Part shown: one piece after another, positions 1 through 5,660 of the stretch
Numbering within the stretch: position 1 is the first letter of the stretch
Layout: each line of letters begins with the position of its first letter
Assembly (NCBI GenBank): GCA_041306005.1
Contig: JBFYKJ010000004.1
Coordinates: forward strand, 1 to 12,814
DNA from: JBFYKJ01 sp041306005
Lineage (GTDB): Archaea; Altiarchaeota; Altiarchaeia; JAFGQM01
Reading direction: 5' to 3'
DNA: 12,814 bases
Translations under genes and position numbers: made by a program
The notes under the pieces: model-generated
The model's input: only the letters and a program-made list of their open reading frames with translations
Database searches by the model: none
Told to the model about the DNA's origin: nothing

Positions 1-1
1 G

Positions 2-220
2 ATGGCGAACATGATGAAAAACGCGGGCGGCGCATGGGACAACGCGAAGAAGTACATAGAAGAGGGCATCTACGGCGGCAAGAAGAGCGAGGCTCACAAG
101 GCCGCGGTAGTGGGCGACACGGTCGGCGACCCGTTCAAGGACACCGCCGGGCCGAGCCTGCACGTGCTGATAAAGCTGCTCAGCACCGTGACGCTGGTCT
201 TTGCTGTGCTGTACATCTAA
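2..220 (+). CDS. hppA: Membrane-bound pyrophosphatase, C-terminal fragment (5' end outside window)
   Basis: This is the last 72 residues of an ion-translocating membrane pyrophosphatase, which couples hydrolysis of cytoplasmic PPi to pumping of H+ or Na+ across the membrane. What is visible is GGAWDNAKKYIE, then GSEAHKAAVVGDTVGDPFKD-like sequence with the conserved acidic and lysine residues (DTVGDPFKDTAGPSL) that bind Mg-PPi in this family, and a final hydrophobic helix (LHVLIKLLSTVTLVFAVLYI). The ATG at position 2 is an internal methionine, not the start: the family is about 650-800 residues long and the rest lies upstream of the window. The segment that decides K+ dependence and ion specificity is not in view. 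A strong terminator follows the stop codon. The assignment rests on sequence I recognise from the family and is quite certain. Confidence 0.95.
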   Translation: MANMMKNAGGAWDNAKKYIEEGIYGGKKSEAHKAAVVGDTVGDPFKDTAGPSLHVLIKLLSTVTLVFAVLYI

Positions 221-245
221 GCGATAGAAAGCGCATAGAAAAAGA

Positions 246-287
246 CGGGGGCGCAGGCCCCCGCATTATCTTTTTATTTTTAGGTTT
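246..287 (+). terminator. Hairpin plus T-rich terminator after hppA
   Basis: A perfect GC stem (GGGGGC at 247-252 and GCCCCC at 257-262, extended by C246:G263) with a 4-nt loop GCAG is followed within a few bases by the T-rich run CTTTTTATTTTT (270-281). Archaeal termination needs mainly the T-tract; the hairpin makes it resemble an intrinsic terminator. It sits 26 nt past the hppA stop codon and also lies between hppA and the opposing gene at 304-525, so it may serve both. Confidence 0.75.
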
Positions 288-303
288 TTAGGCTGTTTGT
301 GCC

Positions 304-525
304 CTAAGGCATCTCCCTTCTTTTGGGCATCAGCCGCCCCAGAAGGCCTCTTGGCTTGCTCCTGGGCGTGGCAGCGCTTGGCTGCCGCCCGCCCTTATGC
401 GCGATAGGGCTTTGCTTCTCAGCGAACTGGATCCCGCTTTTATCCTTGACCCTGGCAGCGTGCTTTCTCCACTCCGCTTCTCGCTCCTCTTTTTCCTCAC
501 CAGACAACCACCATTCGCCGGCCAT
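304..525 (-). CDS. Small basic protein of unknown function (73 aa)
   Basis: I do not recognise this protein. It has a short N-terminal helix-prone segment (MAGEWWLSGEEKEEREAEWRKHAARV), rich in Glu, Arg and Trp, then a basic, Pro/Ser-rich C-terminal half (QPSAATPRSKPRGLLGRLMPKRR). There is no signal peptide or membrane segment. I chose the ATG at 525 over an in-frame TTG further upstream (552), because a clear Shine-Dalgarno GGAGG (complement of 536-540) lies about 10 nt before it, unusual in this window where most genes lack one. An AT-rich TATA-like box lies a further 30 nt upstream (566-580). The strong ribosome site and the promoter placement argue that it is real; composition alone would not settle it. 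The opposite-strand open frame across this region looks like an arginine/leucine-rich shadow. Confidence 0.55.
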   Translation of the reverse strand: MAGEWWLSGEEKEEREAEWRKHAARVKDKSGIQFAEKQSPIAHKGGRQPSAATPRSKPRGLLGRLMPKRREMP

Positions 526-565
526 TGTATGAATGCCTCCTGCGGGATTCAAACGGGTCTAACCA

Positions 566-580
566 TAAAAATTATTTTTA
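566..580. promoter_or_regulatory. Symmetric AT-rich element, possible divergent TATA boxes
   Basis: TAAAAA (566-571) and TTTTTA (575-580) form a perfect 6-bp inverted repeat around TTA, giving a TATA-like sequence on both strands between the leftward small gene and rightward rpo7. Archaeal initiation falls about 25 nt beyond the TATA box, predicting starts near 605 (+) and near 542 (-). The minus start would lie just before the GGAGG of the small gene, and the plus start would give rpo7 a leader of roughly 30 nt. Function is inferred from position and composition only. Confidence 0.5.
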
Positions 581-633
581 AGCATAGCGCCTCTAAACTA
601 CCCGCTTAGTTCTGCTTAAACTGGATTATCAAA

Positions 634-1260
634 ATGTACTACAAGATTGAACTCCGCGACTCTGTGAGGGTGCCGCCGCACATGTTCGGCCTCGACCCCG
701 TCAAGAGCATGAAAGAGATACTGGACAAGGAGTATGTCGGCAGGATAGACTCCGACATGGGGATAATAGTGGCCGCCATAGACGTCAAGGACATCGGCGA
801 CAGCTACCTCCTCCCGGGCGACGGCGGTGCATACTACGACACCACGTTCACCATGCTCACCTACAAGCCGAAGCTGCAGGAGATCGTCGAGGGCGACTTC
901 AAGGAGATAGCCGAGTTCGGCGCGTTCGTCTCGATCGGCCCGATAGACGGCCTCGTCCACGTCTCCCAGATAATGGAGGACTTCGTGAACTACAACGAGA
1001 AGGAGCAGCAGTTCAACGGCAAGGAGTCCAAGCGCGCGCTGAAACTGACAGACCGCGTGCGCGCAAGGGTGGTCACCATCAGCAAGAAATCAACGCTCCT
1101 TGACACCAAGATCGGCCTTACCATGAGGCAGCCGGGCCTGGGCGCTCTCGAGTGGCTCGACGCCGAGGCAAAAACCTCGAAGAAGAAGCCTTCTGAAGAG
1201 GGCGAAGCCAAGGAAAAGAAGGAGCCAAAGGAGAAGAAAGAGGCCAAGGAGAAGAAGTAA
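634..1260 (+). CDS. rpo7: DNA-directed RNA polymerase subunit Rpo7 (RpoE'), with charged C-terminal tail
   Basis: Rpo7 is half of the Rpo4/Rpo7 stalk of archaeal RNA polymerase, the homologue of eukaryotic RPB7; it binds emerging RNA and aids open-complex formation. Residues 1-80 form the N-terminal RNP-like domain (MYYKIELRDSVRVPP...LDKEYVGRIDSDMG), and residues about 81-165 form an S1 RNA-binding domain (GDFKEIAEFGAFVSIGPIDG, LVHVSQI). The family signature GLTMRQPGLGALEWL ends the folded part. Residues about 180-208 are an added low-complexity tail with repeated KEKKE blocks, making the protein about 20 residues longer than the usual 187-190. No convincing Shine-Dalgarno precedes the ATG, consistent with a short AT-rich leader. 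It leads the cluster with spt4, DPCK, rps24e and rps27ae, an arrangement conserved in many archaea. Confidence 0.97.
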   Translation: MYYKIELRDSVRVPPHMFGLDPVKSMKEILDKEYVGRIDSDMGIIVAAIDVKDIGDSYLLPGDGGAYYDTTFTMLTYKPKLQEIVEGDFKEIAEFGAFVSIGPIDGLVHVSQIMEDFVNYNEKEQQFNGKESKRALKLTDRVRARVVTISKKSTLLDTKIGLTMRQPGLGALEWLDAEAKTSKKKPSEEGEAKEKKEPKEKKEAKEKK

Positions 1261-1304
1261 CCCTTTGAACTCCAAGACTCAAGACACAATACTGAAAACC
1301 AAAA

Positions 1305-1484
1305 ATGGATCTTGCGTGCCACAAGTGCGGTAAGGTGTATTCGGAGATACAGAAGTGCCCGGCGTGCAACATCATGCTCACGCGCGACTGGAGCGGCAAG
1401 GCCGCGATCCTGGAGCCGGACAAGAGCCGGATAGCCCGGGAGATGGACATCAAGCTCAAGGGCGTCTATGCCCTGAAGGTCTGA
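1305..1484 (+). CDS. spt4: Transcription elongation factor Spt4 (RpoE'')
   Basis: This 59-residue protein reads MDLACHKCGK... and ends ...KGVYALKV. It is the zinc-binding Spt4 subunit of the archaeal Spt4/Spt5 (NusG) elongation complex, which clamps RNA polymerase on DNA and promotes processivity. Four cysteines in two CxxC pairs (C5, C8, C18, C21) form the zinc site. The DWSG turn and the hydrophobic end GVYALKV are typical of the family and contribute to pairing with Spt5. The length is normal. The start ATG follows an A-rich stretch with no Shine-Dalgarno. It lies 44 nt after rpo7 and 4 nt before the dephospho-CoA kinase gene, so the three are almost certainly co-transcribed; rpo7-spt4 linkage is a conserved archaeal pair. 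Confidence 0.95.
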   Translation: MDLACHKCGKVYSEIQKCPACNIMLTRDWSGKAAILEPDKSRIAREMDIKLKGVYALKV

Positions 1485-1488
1485 TTGC

Positions 1489-2004
1489 ATGAAACCCATA
1501 GGCGGGGACCTTAAGCTCCCCGAGTCCCTGCGGGGCGAGCTGAAAAAGCCGTTCGGCAGGCTCATGGAGTGCGCCGACATAATACGGCTGGTAAAGGCTG
1601 AACCTGCGCGTGTCATCGCCATTGGGGATTATGTTTCTGCAAAGCTGGTCGGGGCCGGCGTGTCCCCGTCGCTCATAATATGGGACGGGAAGACGCGGCG
1701 CTCCGAGGCCGGCAAGGCCGACACAAGCCTATTGCGCTCATACGCGCCCCCAAGGCGCGTTAAAAACCCCGCGGCCGCCATAACCAAGGCGGCGTGGGGG
1801 GCGGTTTCAGATTCGCTCGGCGGTGAAAAGGCATCCATCCTCGTCGATGGGGAGGAGGACCTGCTTGTATTCCCCGCCGTGCTAGGCTCAAGCGACGGCA
1901 CGCTGGTGGTCTACGGCCAGCCGGGCGAGGGAGCCATTTTAATAGTTGTCAATCCAAAAATAAAGTCCGCTTTCCGCGGCATCCTATCACGGTTCGAAAA
2001 ATGA
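1489..2004 (+). CDS. GTP-dependent dephospho-CoA kinase (DUF359 family)
   Basis: This enzyme catalyses the last step of archaeal coenzyme A synthesis, GTP-dependent phosphorylation of dephospho-CoA; it is unrelated to bacterial CoaE. The 171-residue length is normal for the family. Visible family motifs in order are IGDYVS (45-50), WDGKTRR (65-71), VKNPAAAIT (91-99), VDGEEDLLVFP (119-129) and YGQPGEGAILIVV (142-154). The aspartates and glutamates in the GD, DG and GEEDL motifs are the expected metal- and nucleotide-binding positions. The gene starts 4 nt after the spt4 stop and its TGA overlaps the rps24e ATG (ATGA at 2001-2004), indicating translational coupling. Its place between spt4 and rps24e is a recurring archaeal gene order, which supports the call. 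The family was earlier known only as DUF359. Confidence 0.93.
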   Translation: MKPIGGDLKLPESLRGELKKPFGRLMECADIIRLVKAEPARVIAIGDYVSAKLVGAGVSPSLIIWDGKTRRSEAGKADTSLLRSYAPPRRVKNPAAAITKAAWGAVSDSLGGEKASILVDGEEDLLVFPAVLGSSDGTLVVYGQPGEGAILIVVNPKIKSAFRGILSRFEK

Positions 2005-2321
2005 AGATAGAAATCACAAAAGACGCCAAGAACCCCCTCCTCAAGCGGAGGGAGGTCGAGTTTAGGATTGAAAGCAAGATCACCCCGTCAAGGGCCGAGA
2101 CCAAGTCCGAACTGGCGAAGGCCTTAAAGGCGAACGAGGCGCTCCTAGTCGTAGACCTCATCGACCAGAAGATGGGCTCGAATGTAACGACGGGCAGGGC
2201 AAAGGTCTATGAGGATGCAGATGCGCTCAAGGCCATCGAGCTCAGCTACAAGCTCCAGCGGGGCGTGAAGAAGAAGGAGGGCGAGGCGGCAGCAAAGCCG
2301 GCCGAAGCCCCGAAGAAGTGA
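2001..2321 (+). CDS. rps24e: Small ribosomal subunit protein eS24
   Basis: eS24 is an archaeal/eukaryotic 30S ribosomal protein absent from bacteria. The sequence matches the family: MKIEITKDAKNPLLKRREVEF at the start, the ITPSRAETKSELAKALKANE segment (about 27-46), then DLIDQKMGSNVTTGRAKVYED (about 52-72), the most characteristic stretch. The last 20 residues or so are a Lys/Glu/Ala/Pro-rich extension (KKKEGEAAAKPAEAPKK), likely disordered, making the protein 106 residues. The start codon overlaps the stop of the preceding dephospho-CoA kinase gene by 4 nt and no separate ribosome site is evident, so translation is probably coupled. Confidence 0.96.
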   Translation: MKIEITKDAKNPLLKRREVEFRIESKITPSRAETKSELAKALKANEALLVVDLIDQKMGSNVTTGRAKVYEDADALKAIELSYKLQRGVKKKEGEAAAKPAEAPKK

Positions 2322-2350
2322 TTTTAAGCGACGTCACATAACGATCAAAG

Positions 2351-2545
2351 ATGGCCGAAAAAGCGAAAGGGAAGGGCGCCAAGAAGGCGAAGAAGACCCA
2401 GAAGAAGTGGGCCAAGTACGAGGTCGCCGGCGACGCCCTGAAGCGCAAGAACAAGATCTGCCCGAAGTGCGGTCCCGGCACATTCCTAGCCGAGCACAAG
2501 GACCGCAGGGCTTGCGGCTCTTGTGGCTACATGGAGAAGAAGTAA
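2351..2545 (+). CDS. rps27ae: Small ribosomal subunit protein eS31 (S27ae), zinc-binding
   Basis: This 64-residue ribosomal protein is the archaeal counterpart of the protein fused to ubiquitin in eukaryotes; here, as is usual in archaea, there is no ubiquitin domain. Four cysteines form the zinc site: C37 and C40 in ICPKCGPGTFLAEHKDR, and C55 and C58 in ACGSCGYMEKK. Residues 1-19 are a basic Lys/Ala/Gly extension, longer than the minimal family members, which is plausible for rRNA contact. It starts 29 nt after rps24e and ends the transcription/translation cluster. The final A bases of its stop codon begin a 21-bp tandem duplication. Confidence 0.96.
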   Translation: MAEKAKGKGAKKAKKTQKKWAKYEVAGDALKRKNKICPKCGPGTFLAEHKDRRACGSCGYMEKK

Positions 2546-2585
2546 GCGTTAGGCCGCCACACCCAAGCGTTAGGCCGCCACACCC
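2544..2585 (+). repeat. Perfect 21-bp tandem duplication overlapping the rps27ae stop
   Basis: AAGCGTTAGGCCGCCACACC(C) occurs at 2544-2564 and again, identical, at 2565-2585. The first copy includes the last two bases of the rps27ae TAA stop. A further partial echo, GGCTGCACACC, follows directly. Two copies without unique spacers do not make a CRISPR array. It is probably a recent slippage duplication in the 3' untranslated region. Confidence 0.9.
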
Positions 2586-2600
2586 GGCTGCACACCGACC

Positions 2601-2607
2601 CTTTTTG
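2601..2607 (+). terminator. Possible T-tract terminator after rps27ae
   Basis: CTTTTTG about 57 nt past the rps27ae stop is the only T-run in this gap; five consecutive T residues can suffice for archaeal RNA polymerase termination. No stable hairpin is obvious just before it. The call is weak and rests on position. Confidence 0.35.
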
Positions 2608-2631
2608 ACCCCTTAACCCTTAGCATAAGCA

Positions 2632-2669
2632 GTATACGCCTAAGCTGTGTAAACATACCCTGTATACGC
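2632..2669 (+). promoter_or_regulatory. Repeated GTATACGC motif upstream of the cysteine-rich protein gene
   Basis: GTATACGC occurs at 2632-2639 and again at 2662-2669, immediately before the ATG at 2671; each contains the palindrome GTATAC. The upstream copy is spaced suitably for a TATA box giving a very short leader (start near 2660). The downstream copy would overlap the initiation region and could be an operator-like site. No Shine-Dalgarno is visible. Two copies 30 bp apart could also be chance. Confidence 0.35.
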
Positions 2670-2670
2670 G

Positions 2671-3726
2671 ATGAACAAGAAGCTTGCCGTGTTCGCGCTG
2701 GTCGCCGTGATAGCCCTTGCCGCGTTTTTCATGGTAGACAACGCCCGCGCCCGCCGCCTGTGCGGCGACGGGTCGTGCAGCACATCCGAGGATTGCCTCG
2801 CCTGCCCGGCCGACTGCGGCACGTGCCCGCCGGAGGAGCTCTTCTGCGGAGACGGCTACTGCAATTCCATACGGTACGACATAAACCTCTACTCGACCGA
2901 CGCAGAGTTCCTTAGCGGCTGCGTTTCCGACCCAAACTGCCTCAAGGGCCTTAACGAGAAGGAGGACTGCTTTACATGCCCCGTTGATTGCGGCGCCTGC
3001 GCCGATGAGCGGTGCCCGGACGGCACGCCAAAATCCTTCTGGGACGCGGCAGTTGCCCAATACGAGAACAACACCGTTGAGGCGCTCAAGCGTGCGGTCT
3101 CGGAAGCCGAAGCCTCGCTGACCTCCTTCCCGACACAGCACTTCAGCGCCCCAAGCCCGGAAGTCCGCAAGGCCGCGAAGGTATTGTACTCGCTCCAGCA
3201 GACGGTGCTCTCGGAGATAAGCGCCCTCCGCGCATGGCTCAAATCCTGCAAGCCGGGCGTTTGCCTCTATTACTCCGAGTGCGTCCTCGGGGCCGCCACG
3301 GCGTATAACCTTGTGGTCGGCAGCGCCGTGGAGGTCGCCTCCAAATTGCGCCCGAACATGACCAATTGCATGTACAACGACACCGAAGGCTGCCTTGCGG
3401 AGCTGTGGCCAAAAGCCAACTCATCGCTCGCGGCAATCGCCGCCCCCGGGTTCGGCGTCCTCAACATCTCAGACTCCTGCCCGCTTTTCAGCGACTACGA
3501 CACACTGAGGCAAAAGCTCCCGCGGGGCCTCGGCGACCGGATGATGCTCGAACAGAAGCTTGCGATGGCTTCCGGCTGGAGGGCGCTTTACGAAACAGTA
3601 AAGTTCGCATACGACTCCTCGATGCCGCCGGTGACCGAGCAGGACCAGATAGCGCGGATAGTGCTTGCGGAGCAGATAATCTACCTGGCTGACCACAGGG
3701 AGTCGCTGGCAGCGGCGGGGTGCTAG
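2671..3726 (+). CDS. Secreted cysteine-rich protein with five N-glycosylation sequons
   Basis: This is an exported or membrane-anchored protein of unknown function. Residues 1-25 are a signal peptide or N-terminal anchor (MNKK followed by a hydrophobic stretch to about 21). Two cysteine modules follow: residues 31-52, CGDGSC...CLACPADCGTC, and residues 59-110, CGDGYC interrupted by a loop and ending CFTCPVDCGAC. This CGDGxC...CxxCPxDCGxC pattern recurs in surface proteins of DPANN archaea. Residues about 120-351 are predicted mostly helical with scattered cysteines. There are 22 cysteines in total, an even number that suits disulfides. Five Asn-X-Ser/Thr sequons (N133, N229, N236, N250, N265) lie in the helical part. 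The protein ends in a Cys (351). No enzyme motif is visible. It lies near, but not in the operon of, the AglB gene at 6481, and is a plausible substrate for that enzyme. Confidence 0.85.
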   Translation: MNKKLAVFALVAVIALAAFFMVDNARARRLCGDGSCSTSEDCLACPADCGTCPPEELFCGDGYCNSIRYDINLYSTDAEFLSGCVSDPNCLKGLNEKEDCFTCPVDCGACADERCPDGTPKSFWDAAVAQYENNTVEALKRAVSEAEASLTSFPTQHFSAPSPEVRKAAKVLYSLQQTVLSEISALRAWLKSCKPGVCLYYSECVLGAATAYNLVVGSAVEVASKLRPNMTNCMYNDTEGCLAELWPKANSSLAAIAAPGFGVLNISDSCPLFSDYDTLRQKLPRGLGDRMMLEQKLAMASGWRALYETVKFAYDSSMPPVTEQDQIARIVLAEQIIYLADHRESLAAAGC

Positions 3727-3779
3727 CAGATTGGCCTGATGGGCGGATACTCCCTTAGCTTGCCCCCTATGATTTACCC

Positions 3780-5606
3780 CTACATATAATAATACTCCCC
3801 CTTCGCCCTCTGCTCCTTGTCCTTCTGCGAGCCGGGCTTGTTGGCGCGGGGCCTCTTTGTCTCCTCGTCCCGCCTGAACGTGAGGTCCATGCCCTTAAGG
3901 AAGCTGTTCATGCCGCTGCGCAGCTCTTCCGGCGCCCCGGCAACGCCCCTCACGCTCGGCTCCCCCGAGAACACCATCAGCCTGTCCGAGATGTAGTCCA
4001 CAAACCCTACGTCGTGGTCTATCACCATGGCGGACCTCTTCTCGTTCTCCATCCTCCGGCGGATCATCTTGGCGGCGACGAGCCTCTGCTCGACGTCGAG
4101 ATACGCCGACGGCTCGTCAAGGAAATAGATGTCCGCGTCCCTTGACAGGCATTCGGCTATCGCGACCCTTTGCAATTCCCCGCCCGAGAGCTCGTCGGCC
4201 CTGCGGTCCAGCAGGCCCTCAAGCTCCAGCGGGCCCAATACGTCGGTCCTGTAGTTCGACTTGTATAAATCTTTAGTCACCGCCTGCAGTATCTCCCTGA
4301 CCGTCTTGCCCACGGGCTTTAGGTACTGCGGCTTGTATGATATGCTCAGGCCGAGGCCGGCATTCCCCGCGTCGTTCTTCTCCTCGCCGACGAGTATGCG
4401 CATCATAGTCGTCTTCCCCGTGGCGTTCGGCCCGAGTATGCCGACGACATCCCCATTGTACAGCTTCCCGCCGGCGACCTCAAGCTCGAACCCCCCGCCA
4501 CCCGCGGCCCCCCCGTACCTTTTCCTGATCGCCGGATAATCGCAAAGCACGTCCGTGCTCTTGAACTTCTGGGTGCCCGTGACCTCGAACTCGATGCCGT
4601 GCGTTCGTATCCTGACGTTCTCGCTCCTCATCCAGCCCGCGAGGTATTCGTTTATCCCCACGCGGGTGTTTTTCAACTTAGACAGTATCCCGAACGCGGA
4701 CTTCTCGCCGAACGCTATGTGCACATAATCCGAAAGGTAGTCCAGCACTATCAAGTCGTGCTCGACGACGATGACCGACTTTCCCCCCTCACAAAGCCCC
4801 CTTATCATCTTCGCGGCCTTCAGCCTTTGCGAGATGTCAAGGTACGACGTCGGCTCATCAAAGAAGTAGAGTTCAACGTCCCTCAAGAGCGCGACCGCTA
4901 TAGCAAGCCTCTGCAGTTCGCCCCCCGAGAGCGACGCCACCTCCCTGTCGGCGACTACGTCTATCCCAAGATCCTTTGCAACCGGCAGCCACTCCTTGGA
5001 AACCTTGGAAAGCATCTGCTTCACAGTGCCCCCCATCTTTGACAGCGAGTCCACATACTGCGGCTTGTAGACGGCGCTCAGGGTCCCAAGCGACAGCTTT
5101 TTCAAATAATTCTGCACCTCGTTGCCCCTGTAGCCCTCGATTATCTCGCCCCAGGCGGCGCCCTTGGCTGCAGTGCCAACCTTGCCGCATTTTACGGGCG
5201 CATCCTCCAGGGTTTCTTCATCCACCCTCCCCAGGTTAGGCTTCAGCTGCCCGCTGAGTATCTTGATCGCGGTGCTCTTACCTATCCCGTTGACGCCTAC
5301 TATCCCGACGACGCTGCCCTCTTTGGGCACGGGCAGGCCGTAGAGCCTAAAGCCGTTCTTCCCGTACTGGTGCGTCAAAACGCCCGCCTCCTTGGGCGTA
5401 TTAGTTATTATTATCGCCCCGAACGGGCACTTGGTGACGCATATCCCGCAGCCGGCGCACAGGTCTTCCTGTATGAGCGGCTTGTTCAGGAGAGCGTCGA
5501 CTATTATCGTCTCGTCCCCGCTTCGCACCCTGGGGCACATCCGTTGACACAGCAGGCCGCAGACGTCGGCCTTGCACTTCCCCCTGTCAATCACCGCTAT
5601 GCGCAT
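3780..5606 (-). CDS. abcE1: ABCE1/Rli1 ribosome-recycling ATPase
   Basis: ABCE1 splits ribosomes after termination in archaea and eukaryotes, working with aRF1 or Pelota. All expected parts are present in 608 residues. The N-terminal iron-sulfur domain has eight cysteines (C11, C16, C20, C24; C50, C53, C56, C60) for two [4Fe-4S] clusters. NBD1 has Walker A GVNGIGKST (104-112), signature LSGGELQR (226-233), Walker B ending in D250-E251 and the switch His283. NBD2 has GPNATGKTT (392-400), LSGGELQR (473-480), D497-E498 and His531. The C-terminal hinge/tail DLTFRRDEETKRPRANKPGS is family-like. The start MRIAVIDRGKC is the standard one. It is transcribed opposite to its neighbours: convergent with the cysteine-rich gene (53 nt gap) and divergent from the glycosylation operon. 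Nothing is missing. Confidence 0.98.
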   Translation of the reverse strand: MRIAVIDRGKCKADVCGLLCQRMCPRVRSGDETIIVDALLNKPLIQEDLCAGCGICVTKCPFGAIIITNTPKEAGVLTHQYGKNGFRLYGLPVPKEGSVVGIVGVNGIGKSTAIKILSGQLKPNLGRVDEETLEDAPVKCGKVGTAAKGAAWGEIIEGYRGNEVQNYLKKLSLGTLSAVYKPQYVDSLSKMGGTVKQMLSKVSKEWLPVAKDLGIDVVADREVASLSGGELQRLAIAVALLRDVELYFFDEPTSYLDISQRLKAAKMIRGLCEGGKSVIVVEHDLIVLDYLSDYVHIAFGEKSAFGILSKLKNTRVGINEYLAGWMRSENVRIRTHGIEFEVTGTQKFKSTDVLCDYPAIRKRYGGAAGGGGFELEVAGGKLYNGDVVGILGPNATGKTTMMRILVGEEKNDAGNAGLGLSISYKPQYLKPVGKTVREILQAVTKDLYKSNYRTDVLGPLELEGLLDRRADELSGGELQRVAIAECLSRDADIYFLDEPSAYLDVEQRLVAAKMIRRRMENEKRSAMVIDHDVGFVDYISDRLMVFSGEPSVRGVAGAPEELRSGMNSFLKGMDLTFRRDEETKRPRANKPGSQKDKEQRAKGEYYYM

Positions 5607-5660
5607 CTTAAGCCGATATTTATGTTTTGATGTGCTAAAATCCCGTAAATTTGGGGTAGC
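5607..5660. promoter_or_regulatory. Divergent promoter region between abcE1 and the glycosylation operon
   Basis: This 54-bp gap separates two divergent genes. On the plus strand CGATATTTATG (5614-5624) is a good TATA-like box; about 25 nt on, transcription would start near 5648, giving the phosphatase gene at 5661 a leader of about 13 nt with a weak GGGGT ribosome site (5653-5657). On the minus strand AAATTTACGG (complement of 5643-5652) could serve abcE1 with a leader of about 15 nt. Both assignments come from spacing and AT content only. Confidence 0.45.

Noticed and set aside
323..532. Plus-strand 69-codon frame over the small minus-strand gene
   Set aside because: No ribosome site and an Arg/Leu/Pro/Cys composition typical of reverse-complement shadow; the minus frame has a GGAGG site and a better-placed promoter.
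990..1622. 210-codon minus-strand frame across rpo7, spt4 and the kinase gene
   Set aside because: Antisense to three confidently identified genes; the Ser/Phe/Leu runs are the complement of the Lys/Glu-rich Rpo7 tail.
2544..2585. CRISPR or mobile-element repeat
   Set aside because: Only two directly abutting copies with no spacers, no cas genes, no transposase and no flanking inverted repeats.
3727..3779. Terminator or small gene in the convergent gap between the cysteine-rich gene and abcE1
   Set aside because: The 53-nt gap has no T-tract on either strand and no convincing stem, so nothing can be supported.
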